A program made the translations under genes and the position numbers. The notes under the pieces are model-generated. The model had not been told where the DNA came from. It searched no databases and worked only from the letters and a program-made list of their open reading frames with translations. This document shows positions 18,791-26,378 of a DNA stretch of 39,329 bases, piece by piece (the first letter of the stretch is position 1; every line of letters begins with the position of its first letter). Source of the stretch: UBA117 sp049975245 (GTDB lineage: Archaea; Methanobacteriota; Methanobacteria; Methanobacteriales; Methanobacteriaceae); contig JBNGDB010000022.1 in NCBI GenBank assembly GCA_049975245.1, positions 1 to 39,329 of the forward strand, in the 5' to 3' direction.

Positions 18791-19374
18791 TATATTCATA
18801 TCTAGATAAATCTGTAGTAATCATATATGAAATTTTCATAATTAATATGAATTCATTCTAATTTTTAATCTACACTAATTAACAATGAATATTTAATAAT
18901 TTTCATAGTTAATAGGGAAATTTTATAAAAATATTTATAAAAAGACCTTTCATGCCAAATAGGGCCATAAATATGTATTAAATTTATGCAATGATTATTT
19001 ATTACTCTTTTCGCTTAAATTTACGTTATTTTCAATAAGTATTAATATGGGAAAATATTGATATTTAGAATTCGGCTAGAAATTCGTAATTCACATTAAA
19101 AAATCATTGAATGTGTCCAGTTCCTTAAAAAAAGACATAATTATCAGATTTATTTTCGCATTGAAATAAATGCTGTCACGAGTAGTTTAATTTAATAAAA
19201 AAGCGTTTAAAACTCCTTTATTTTTTAAATTAAACCATAATATTTATATATGATCATAAAAAGAAGAGAATTCTTGTTCAGATGCAAGATTGTGGGCGAA
19301 AATGGTAATAAAATTTGAATTTTTTGCCAGATTTCAAAGTTCATATTCTTAATTTTGAACGAGGAGGCGGTATA
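18791..19374. other. Intergenic region and leader of the first YKW gene
   Basis: No convincing gene is seen. The first 430 nt are A+T-rich with several TATA-like runs (for example near 18930-18940). The last 150 nt hold the promoter of the surface-protein gene (19225-19251) and an untranslated leader of about 100 nt ending in the GGAGGCGGT ribosome site. GTTCA (19339-19343) can pair with TGAAC (19356-19360) just before that site. Confidence 0.6.
19225..19251 (+). promoter_or_regulatory. Shared YKW-family promoter, copy 1
   Basis: AAATTAAA, then a five-base spacer (CCATA), then ATATTTATATAT make a BRE/TATA block. It aligns without gaps to blocks at 20754, 22024 and 26280, each the only strong promoter ahead of a YKW-family gene. 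The start of transcription is expected near 19275. Confidence 0.75.
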
Positions 19375-20241
19375 ATTAAGCGACACTCGATATTTGCATT
19401 GCTATTTGCTTTGGGAATAGTAATGCTTGCTGTTCCATCCTCTGTTATAGGTATGGATAGCGATAATACTCAAGAAAACGCAAAAATTGAATTAAATAAA
19501 GAAGAAATACAAAAAGTAAGTGCAGCGTCTTATAAAAAGGTATACTATAAAAAGTACTATAAAAAATGGTACAAGTCATATGGGCGTTGGAAGTACTACT
19601 GGAAATCGTACTGGACATATAAGTATGTTAAAAAAAGTTCAAGCAGCGTAAGTGCTTCTAGTAGTTACAGTTCAACCTCGAGTTCCTATAAAGTAAGCTC
19701 AACAACTACTTCTAGTTCTTCCAAATACAAGAAAGTAAGATATAAAAAGTACTATAAAAAATGGTACAAGTCATATGGGCGTTGGAAGTACTACTGGAAA
19801 TCGTACTGGACATATAAGTACGTTAAAAAAAGTTCAAGCAGCGTAAGTGCTGCTAGTAGTTCATCGTCTAATAAGGTTTCAACCAGTTCTTCAAGTTCTG
19901 GTTCTGTTTCCACCAGTGGTTTGAAATCTGTGGCTAGTGATATGAATAAAAAGTATAATCACCGGTCTGGTTCTTCTACTACTGCTGCTGGTGTTCGTAG
20001 AACTGGTTATGGAGACTGTTGGGGATTGGCCGATCTTGCTGCTCAGGAATTGAAAAAGAAAGGCTACAAAGTTCGAGTAGTACAGGGTGCAAGCAGAGAT
20101 TCGTACAGGCATCGATGGGTGCAGTACAGTGCTAACGGTAAGTGGAACACTTTTGAATCAACTATGATAACCAAAAGATTTGGCTCTAAACACTATTCTT
20201 ACGCAATAGCATCTGTCAGAACAGTAATAAAATACTACTAA
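19375..20241 (+). CDS. Secreted YKW-repeat protein with transglutaminase-like domain (copy 1)
   Basis: I predict 288 residues from an ATT start codon at 19375, 7 nt after GGAGG (19363-19367). The in-frame TTG at 19315 has no ribosome site and lies before it. Residues 1 to ~26 form a signal peptide (KRHSIFALLFALGIVMLAVPS). Two copies of a Tyr/Lys/Trp domain follow (about 53-86 and 118-151, core WYKSYGRWKYYW), joined by Ser-rich linkers. They come from a 111-bp DNA repeat. The C-terminal ~95 residues have a transglutaminase/cysteine-protease-like pattern: Cys215 in GYGDCWGLADLAAQEL, His246 in RHRWVQY, and Glu261 in NGKWNTFEST where the family usually has Asp. It is probably exported to the pseudomurein wall and may cut or bind wall peptides; this is inference. 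It ends at a strong terminator. Confidence 0.75.
   Translation: MKRHSIFALLFALGIVMLAVPSSVIGMDSDNTQENAKIELNKEEIQKVSAASYKKVYYKKYYKKWYKSYGRWKYYWKSYWTYKYVKKSSSSVSASSSYSSTSSSYKVSSTTTSSSSKYKKVRYKKYYKKWYKSYGRWKYYWKSYWTYKYVKKSSSSVSAASSSSSNKVSTSSSSSGSVSTSGLKSVASDMNKKYNHRSGSSTTAAGVRRTGYGDCWGLADLAAQELKKKGYKVRVVQGASRDSYRHRWVQYSANGKWNTFESTMITKRFGSKHYSYAIASVRTVIKYY
19546..19851 (+). repeat. 111-bp in-gene direct repeat encoding the YKW domain
   Basis: Copies at 19546-19656 and 19741-19851 are identical except for one base (ATGTT versus ACGTT). Each encodes one YKW domain and the start of its Ser-rich linker. The near-identity, including silent positions, points to recent duplication or gene conversion. Confidence 0.9.
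19896..20241 (+). repeat. 346-bp block identical to 21255-21600
   Basis: By line-by-line comparison the last 346 bp of this gene match the last 346 bp of the next gene at every base. The identity ends exactly at the stop codon. The block encodes the transglutaminase-like domain. Confidence 0.92.
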
Positions 20242-20260
20242 GACTAAAAAAATTAAGTTC

Positions 20261-20290
20261 AGAGGTTTTTACAACCTCTCTTTTTTTTTA
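20261..20290 (+). terminator. Terminator of YKW gene 1
   Basis: AGAGGTT (20261-20267) pairs with AACCTCT (20273-20279) across a 5-nt loop, and a run of nine T residues follows (20281-20289). It lies 20 nt after the stop codon. Confidence 0.85.
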
Positions 20291-20883
20291 TTAATATTAA
20301 ATTTTTTAAGCGATTTAAATTGATTAATATTCATTATAATGGATAATTATTACTCAATATAAATATTTAAGATTCAATTTAAGGTTTTCACTGAATAAAT
20401 TAAGCCATCATCTCAGGGGAAAATATGAACCATTTATTAAACATTATCAATGCATATGTCCTACGATATCTGCTAATATTTTAATTTATTTCAATATTAT
20501 ATGGTTTTAAATCGTTAAATTCGTAATATAGTCATCTTTTTTAGAATTTCAGATGCCATTTAGATGAATTTCAATTTGAAGCTTATAACTCCTTTCGAAT
20601 AATTTATTATAATGATATTTTAATGAAAAAAACCATTTTTAGCATTTCATTCTTAAATAGGGACATTTATCAGTAGAATTTAATTTTAGGATAATATAAA
20701 CTTTTATTAGAATGTTTTATATGGAAAAAACAGTTTTAAAACAGCCTTTTTTTGAAAATTAAACCACAATATTTATATATAATCATTTTATGATTAATGT
20801 TAATGTTCAAAGAAGCTACTTTGAAAATATGGAAAATTCCATAATATATTTAGTGAATGGTCTTTGAATATGGAGGCGGTATA
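20291..20883. other. Intergenic region and leader of YKW gene 2
   Basis: About 590 nt of A+T-rich DNA holds no clear gene. It contains the second copy of the shared promoter (20754-20780) and a leader of about 80 nt. In the leader TTCAAAG (20805-20811) can pair with CTTTGAA (20862-20868) just ahead of GGAGG. Confidence 0.6.
20754..20780 (+). promoter_or_regulatory. Shared YKW-family promoter, copy 2
   Basis: GAAAATTAAA, the spacer CCACA and ATATTTATATAT align base for base in spacing with the other three copies. A T-run (CCTTTTTTT) lies directly upstream, as in copy 3. Confidence 0.75.
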
Positions 20884-21600
20884 ATTAAGCGACACTCGTT
20901 ATTTGCATTGTTATTCGCTTTAAGTATAGCAATGCTATCAGTTCCATCTGCAATTGCAGGTATGGATATTCAAAATGTAAATGAAAATAATGTTATTAAT
21001 ATAGATCAAAAAGACATTCAGAAAGTTGATGCAGCGACTTATAAAAAAGTCTATTACAAAAAATACTACAAAGCTTATTATAAAAAGTGGTATAAATCTT
21101 ATGGAAGATGGAAATACTACTGGGCATCACATTACAAATACAAATGGACATACAAATACGTTAAAACTAACAGTGTAAGTGCTTCAAGTAGTTACACATC
21201 AACATCAAATACATATAAAACAACTTCAACCAGTGATTCTGATTCTGATTCTGATTCTGGTTCTGTTTCCACCAGTGGTTTGAAATCTGTGGCTAGTGAT
21301 ATGAATAAAAAGTATAATCACCGGTCTGGTTCTTCTACTACTGCTGCTGGTGTTCGTAGAACTGGTTATGGAGACTGTTGGGGATTGGCCGATCTTGCTG
21401 CTCAGGAATTGAAAAAGAAAGGCTACAAAGTTCGAGTAGTACAGGGTGCAAGCAGAGATTCGTACAGGCATCGATGGGTGCAGTACAGTGCTAACGGTAA
21501 GTGGAACACTTTTGAATCAACTATGATAACCAAAAGATTTGGCTCTAAACACTATTCTTACGCAATAGCATCTGTCAGAACAGTAATAAAATACTACTAA
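20884..21600 (+). CDS. Secreted YKW-repeat protein with transglutaminase-like domain (copy 2)
   Basis: I predict 238 residues from ATT at 20884, 7 nt after GGAGG (20872-20876). An ATG at 20857 is in frame, but it lies upstream of the ribosome site and would add nine residues to the signal peptide. The signal peptide (about residues 1-26) is KRHSLFALLFALSIAMLS and onward. A single YKW domain (about 53-93) has WYKSYGRWKYYW. The linker ends in an Asp-Ser dipeptide run (DSDSDSDSDS) instead of plain serine. The transglutaminase-like domain has the same Cys165, His196 and Glu211 pattern as copy 1 and is identical to it in DNA over 346 bp. It has its own promoter and terminator. Confidence 0.75.
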   Translation: MKRHSLFALLFALSIAMLSVPSAIAGMDIQNVNENNVINIDQKDIQKVDAATYKKVYYKKYYKAYYKKWYKSYGRWKYYWASHYKYKWTYKYVKTNSVSASSSYTSTSNTYKTTSTSDSDSDSDSGSVSTSGLKSVASDMNKKYNHRSGSSTTAAGVRRTGYGDCWGLADLAAQELKKKGYKVRVVQGASRDSYRHRWVQYSANGKWNTFESTMITKRFGSKHYSYAIASVRTVIKYY

Positions 21601-21612
21601 GTTAAATTAAAT

Positions 21613-21632
21613 AGAGGATTATTCCTCTTTTT
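21613..21632 (+). terminator. Terminator of YKW gene 2
   Basis: AGAGGA (21613-21618) pairs with TCCTCT (21623-21628) across a 4-nt loop, followed by T residues. It lies 12 nt after the stop codon. Confidence 0.75.
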
Positions 21633-22163
21633 AAAATTTTTTGTTAATTCATTATTTTTAAAGATTTTTTTAATTTGAATAAGGTAAAGTAATTTTTTTT
21701 TAATTTTAAAACATTAATAAATTAACTTAATTTAGACCATTTTTCCGAATATTAGTTAATTAGCGGTTTTATTTACATAAACTCTATAAATTGAATATAT
21801 GGGGTTAATTCGATTTGTTTTGGTTAATTAAAAGCCAATTTTGATTTGGAAAGATATGGACATTTAGAAATTCATTCAATATGGCTATTTTATCTGAATA
21901 ATTATATTTATGAGTGTGAATTATAAAAAAAAGCCATTAGAGAAGGATTAGTATATTTGATAAATATAATCCTTAATAAAACGGTTTTAAATTAATATAA
22001 GGGTTATTAAAAGGCTTTTTTTAGAAAATTAAATAGAAATGTTTATATATAATTATTTATTGACTACTCATGTTGTTTAAAAATACAGAATAAGCCCATA
22101 TAATGAAAATTTTATTATAAATTTTCTGGCCTATTCCATATTTTTGAACAAGGAGGCGGTAAA
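21633..22163. other. Intergenic region and leader of YKW gene 3
   Basis: No gene is seen. It holds an imperfect 13-bp hairpin (AAGGATTA 21943-21950 with TAATCCTT 21967-21974, extended by TATTT/AAATA). The shared promoter lies at 22024-22050, followed by a leader of about 90 nt. Confidence 0.55.
22024..22050 (+). promoter_or_regulatory. Shared YKW-family promoter, copy 3
   Basis: GAAAATTAAA, then TAGAA, then ATGTTTATATAT keep the same 27-bp spacing as the other three copies, with an upstream GGCTTTTTTT run resembling copy 2. Confidence 0.75.
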
Positions 22164-24593
22164 ATTACGCGAGAGAAAATTTTCGTGGCGTTGATAATTT
22201 GCTCTGTATTTTTTACATTTACAATTGCAGATGTTAATGCTACAGAAAACAATTCTACACTAGAAAATATAACTAACAATACCAATGTGTTCGAAAATCA
22301 AGAATATACTTTTTTGCAGACTTATCAGTCAACCAATAGTTCATCAAATACCAACGAAACAGATAATCAAACAGAGAACGTACAAGAAGAAACAAATACA
22401 AGCCTAGAACAAAACCAAACTAATTCTGAAAGTATAACTGACCCGGAACAATATTCAGATTTGAATCTAGCAGCTGCCGGAGATACATATCAAGATGTAC
22501 ACGGGATATGGATACAAACAGCAGATTTAGCTAACCTAGATGTTAATAAATTAACATCTATGGGTATAACTGACATATTTGTTCTATGTAAGAGGTTTTC
22601 AGATCCATACTACGATGAAATACTTCCTCAAGTACTCTCTAAATTAAAAGAAACAAGTATTAGGGTACACGCATGGGTTATATGCTTTAAAGACGCTGAT
22701 GGTAACTGGGTAGATCCAGAAGGCAGCACTCAAAAGTCAGGCATTACTCAGGTTTTAGTACCTTACTATGAAACAGTGCAAGTTCCAGTGACTAAATCTT
22801 ATAAAAAAACTGAAAAAGTTTGGTACAAGTCTTGGTACAAGTCTTGGTACAAATCCTGGTATAAGAGATATTACAAAAGATACTACAAGAGATGGTACAA
22901 GTCTTATGGAAGGTGGAAATACTACTGGAAATCCACATGGAAATATTCTTGGAATTATACTTGGAAGTATAAATGGAAATATTCTTGGAAATATTACTAT
23001 AAAACAGTTACCAAATACTATACTGACTACGAATATCAACAAAAGTTAAAATACAGATATGAAAACCAAAATACTAATGAAACAACAACATATCAACAAG
23101 AAATAATAGATTACGTCGCTAAATTAGTCAATAACTACGATATCGACGGGGTACACTTGGATTACGCCCGATATTCTGGAGTAGGGGATAATGCAGCATA
23201 TAAACATAATGGAACGGAAGTAATAACTAACTTCTTTGAAGATGTTTATACTGAAGTAAAATCTATAAATGCTAAAGTTGCAGTATCTGCAGCATTAATG
23301 CCGGAATCTAACTCCAATGCTTACTATTATGGGCAAGATTATGGGGAATTAGCTCCATATTTAGATTTTATGGTGCCCATGATTTATAAAGGTAACTACA
23401 ATCAGGATACTGAATGGGTAGGCACCACCACTAAATATATAGTGGATAAAGCAGGAGGAACGCCAGTTGTTGTAGGTTTACAGACATATACTTCTGATTC
23501 AACCATTCAACCCCTAATTGCAGAGGAATTAAAAGGCGATATTGAAGCAGCAGAAAGTAATGGTTCTTCTGGATATTCATTGTTCAGATATGGATTTATA
23601 GATGAAAATTTCACTGATATAAACAATCAAGATTCAGATAATAATTCAGAAAACGATGATAATTCCACAGAAAATGTAAGTGTTACTATTGAACAAGTAA
23701 AAGCAGCATCTACAAATCTGAAAAACTATGTTCTAGCTAATAAAAAGCTACCTCAAACTATCCAAGTCGGCGCATATAATCTGACTATGGCTCAGTTTTT
23801 GAAAGTTCTTTTGACCACAACTTTACAATTAAATCAAAGCAAATACACACCGATAACAGTGACTACAATTGAAAATGCACCAAATCCTGCAGGAGATTTA
23901 ATTTCTGGAAACATTCTTAAATCAGAATTTTTAGAAAATGCCACAAGTATTCTCCAATTCATGGAATCTAATGGCAGAGCACCTAATTATTCTACAACAT
24001 CTTTAGGAAAACTCACTTTTGAATATGTTGTGTTCAGTTATGCTAAAATAATTGACTTCTACAGATCTAACAATAGACTACCAAACTATGCAATAATTCA
24101 GAGTACTGACTTAAATTTTAAAGTCTTAGATTCATCTATCAGTGCAGATCTTTTACAATATCTACAAGTAACCAATAATTGCCAATCTAACAATTTGACA
24201 ATAATGAACTTTGCAAAAAATTTAACAAAAAACTATTCTAGTGACTACGAAAAAGCCAAAGCAATATTTGAATGGGTAAGAGATAATTGCAGCTACACAT
24301 TCTATTACAATACTAAATATGGTGCATTAGAAATGCTTAACCGAAAAAATGGTAATTGTATAGATCACACGCACTTAATAAATGCCTTAGCTAGAAGTGT
24401 AGGTATACCTGCAAGATATGCTCATGCTCAATGCGAATTTACTAGTATGACTGTAGGACATATATGGTCTGAATTATATGTTAACGGAAAATGGGTCACT
24501 GCTGATGCTACAAGCTTAAGAAATGATTTTGGAACACAAGTGAACTGTAAAATATTATATTGGAAAGGTAGATACGCCGAACTTCCTTTCTAA
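22164..24593 (+). CDS. Secreted glycosidase-like/YKW/pseudomurein-binding/transglutaminase protein
   Basis: I predict 809 residues from ATT at 22164, 7 nt after GGAGG (22152-22156). The next canonical codon, GTG 22185, would remove the charged start TREKIF of the signal peptide, and no canonical start exists upstream before an in-frame stop. After an Asn/Thr-rich region with many N-x-S/T sites, a barrel resembling the GHL10/COG1649 putative glycoside hydrolases (about 112-485) has DGVHLDYARY and VPMIYKG. It is interrupted at about 207-305 by a YKW segment with 7 tandem (W/Y)YK(S/R) and 5 WKYx units around GRWKYYW. Two or three pseudomurein-binding-type repeats follow (about 505-650). A transglutaminase/pseudomurein-endopeptidase-like domain closes the protein with Cys732 (GNCIDHTHL), His766 (VGHIWSE) and Asp781 (VTADAT). 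A wall hydrolase or remodelling enzyme is likely. Confidence 0.82.
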   Translation: MTREKIFVALIICSVFFTFTIADVNATENNSTLENITNNTNVFENQEYTFLQTYQSTNSSSNTNETDNQTENVQEETNTSLEQNQTNSESITDPEQYSDLNLAAAGDTYQDVHGIWIQTADLANLDVNKLTSMGITDIFVLCKRFSDPYYDEILPQVLSKLKETSIRVHAWVICFKDADGNWVDPEGSTQKSGITQVLVPYYETVQVPVTKSYKKTEKVWYKSWYKSWYKSWYKRYYKRYYKRWYKSYGRWKYYWKSTWKYSWNYTWKYKWKYSWKYYYKTVTKYYTDYEYQQKLKYRYENQNTNETTTYQQEIIDYVAKLVNNYDIDGVHLDYARYSGVGDNAAYKHNGTEVITNFFEDVYTEVKSINAKVAVSAALMPESNSNAYYYGQDYGELAPYLDFMVPMIYKGNYNQDTEWVGTTTKYIVDKAGGTPVVVGLQTYTSDSTIQPLIAEELKGDIEAAESNGSSGYSLFRYGFIDENFTDINNQDSDNNSENDDNSTENVSVTIEQVKAASTNLKNYVLANKKLPQTIQVGAYNLTMAQFLKVLLTTTLQLNQSKYTPITVTTIENAPNPAGDLISGNILKSEFLENATSILQFMESNGRAPNYSTTSLGKLTFEYVVFSYAKIIDFYRSNNRLPNYAIIQSTDLNFKVLDSSISADLLQYLQVTNNCQSNNLTIMNFAKNLTKNYSSDYEKAKAIFEWVRDNCSYTFYYNTKYGALEMLNRKNGNCIDHTHLINALARSVGIPARYAHAQCEFTSMTVGHIWSELYVNGKWVTADATSLRNDFGTQVNCKILYWKGRYAELPF
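22821..22904 (+). repeat. Seven 12-bp tandem repeats encoding (W/Y)YK(S/R)
   Basis: Seven in-frame 12-bp units starting TGGTACAAGTCT encode WYKS three times, WYKR, YYKR twice and WYKS. After a GRWKYYW centre, five further units encode W(K/N)Yx (about 22933-22992). It is a coding repeat, not a CRISPR array. Confidence 0.88.
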
Positions 24594-24724
24594 TTTTTTT
24601 TATTTTTTTATTTTTATTGAGATATTTCATATAAGATTAGGTATAAAGTGAAAAATCAATTGTTAAATTATTAATTGAATCTAATTGTTACACGAAAATC
24701 TTAATTTAATTAAAAGGTGTTAAT

Positions 24725-25846
24725 TTAATTCAATGTTGATTGATAATTGCCTTTAAATTTGACAAAGGTCTCTGCTCTATTCACAACAACTCCAAAATTT
24801 TGGAGTTCTGATAGTTTATTAAATACGTGACCTCTTTTTTTGGCTGATATGATCCTACGGGCTGAAATTTTTCCAATACCTGGCACTCTAATTAATTCAT
24901 TAAAGCTAGCTGAATTTATCTCCACTGGAAATTCTTCGGGATTACTTAAAGCAATTAAATATTTTGGATCTTCTTTTAAAGAAAGATTACCATGATTATC
25001 AAAAAGAATTTCATCTAAATCAAACCCATAATAATTTAATAAGACGTCAGCCTGATAAAGTCGAGGTGCTCTTTTTTGATGAGGTTCTGGAATATTTACT
25101 AAGGGAGTATCTTGTATTGGTTTAAATGGACTATAATAGCTTCTTTTAATTCCTAAATTATTACTTAGCCATTCTACTCTTTTTAGAATTTCTTCATCAG
25201 ATTCAGTATTGGCACCTATAATAAATTGAGTTGTCTGTCCGGATGGAGCGAATTCAGGATTTTTCTTGGATATTCTATCTATCCATTTAATTCTTCTCAA
25301 TACATCATTTTTATAATCTTTAGTAGAAGTTAGTTCTTGAAAACCGTCTGGAGTGGCAGCCTCAATATTTATACTAACCCGATTAGACAAACTCATAGCT
25401 CTTTTTATCAGATCATATGATGTTCCGGGCAAAATTTTAAGGTGTATATATCCCTTATATCCGTGATTTACCCTTAATAATCTAGTAACTTCTATCATTT
25501 TTTCCATTGTTGAATCGATATCCTTGGAAATGCCAGAACTTAAAAAAAGGCCGTCAACCATATTATTATAATAATAACTCAAAAAAATATCAGTTAACTC
25601 TTCAGGGGTATATTCTACCCTTGTGAAATTTCTTTTACTATTATTTATACAATATCTGCAATCATTATTACATTTATTAGTCATTAAAACCTTAAAAATA
25701 GGAATTAAACCACATTTAGATGATTTAGCATGATAAATACCAGGAATCTTAGATTTTTTTACATTTTCTATGGTGGGGGTTACATAATTGCAAAGATCAA
25801 ATTTGGCGGAATCACTTAAAATTTTCAATTTATTACTAACATTCAT
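24725..25846 (-). CDS. Radical SAM protein with helix-hairpin-helix tail (UDG-linked DNA-repair type)
   Basis: The CxxxCxxC radical SAM motif is CNNDCRYC (Cys60, Cys64, Cys67 counting from the GTG). Its protein resembles the 'putative DNA modification/repair radical SAM' family, which in many bacteria is paired with a uracil-DNA-glycosylase-like partner. The C-terminal helix-hairpin-helix (FNELIRVPGIGKISARRIISAKKRG) fits DNA binding. The N-terminal ~45 residues carry LCNYVTPTIENVKKSKIPGIYHA. No partner gene is next to it; its neighbours are the secreted YKW genes on the other strand. GGTG abuts the ATG at 25846, so the exact start is uncertain. The DNA substrate is unknown. Confidence 0.8.
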   Translation of the reverse strand: MNVSNKLKILSDSAKFDLCNYVTPTIENVKKSKIPGIYHAKSSKCGLIPIFKVLMTNKCNNDCRYCINNSKRNFTRVEYTPEELTDIFLSYYYNNMVDGLFLSSGISKDIDSTMEKMIEVTRLLRVNHGYKGYIHLKILPGTSYDLIKRAMSLSNRVSINIEAATPDGFQELTSTKDYKNDVLRRIKWIDRISKKNPEFAPSGQTTQFIIGANTESDEEILKRVEWLSNNLGIKRSYYSPFKPIQDTPLVNIPEPHQKRAPRLYQADVLLNYYGFDLDEILFDNHGNLSLKEDPKYLIALSNPEEFPVEINSASFNELIRVPGIGKISARRIISAKKRGHVFNKLSELQNFGVVVNRAETFVKFKGNYQSTLN

Positions 25847-26378
25847 CACCTTAATTATGTTTATTTGAATATAATTATTTTACTCTTATGATTGGAAGGT
25901 TTTTATATTGAAAAAACTATTTATAATAACAATAGTCAGATTTATATCAAAAATAGGTTATTTAAGATATTTTTAACGATTATTAATTTCGATTGGTTTT
26001 TTAAATTTGATATAACAAATGAATAATCACCTATTTAAAACAATAACTTGAATTAGATTTTAGAATATGCTGTTTACTATTTTATTTTATTCTATTTTAG
26101 TGCTAACAATTCTTTATGGGCAATTATAATGATAATAGTTCTTCTTTTCGAAAAATAATCATTCTACTTTTTTTCTAGATTAAAATTAAATATTAGGATA
26201 AAGATGAATTATATTTCATTATAGAAACCTTATTAGAGTGTTTTAAATATAAAAATAAGCTATTAAAACAGTAATTATTGAAAATTAAATAAAAAGATTT
26301 ATATAATATCTAAAGTTACAATGTTATAGTCAGAAAACTACCTAAATCATTATTTATAATGAAATTGGAGGCGGTAGA
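25847..26378. other. Intergenic region and leader of YKW gene 4
   Basis: About 530 nt of A+T-rich DNA hold the promoter of the radical SAM gene (leftward, not resolved) and the shared YKW promoter (26280-26306). The leader of YKW gene 4 is shorter than in the other members, about 50 nt. No other gene is supported. Confidence 0.55.
26280..26306 (+). promoter_or_regulatory. Shared YKW-family promoter, copy 4
   Basis: GAAAATTAAA, then TAAAA, then AGATTTATATAA keep the common 27-bp layout. Expected transcription start is near 26330. Confidence 0.75.

Noticed and set aside
20425..20484. 19-codon open frame with an AGGGGA sequence just upstream
   Set aside because: It is too short and has no comparative support; A+T-rich DNA gives many such frames.
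22755..23042. Long open frame on the minus strand opposite the YKW repeats
   Set aside because: It is a shadow of the repetitive, low-complexity plus-strand gene; it has no ribosome site and its composition mirrors the repeats.
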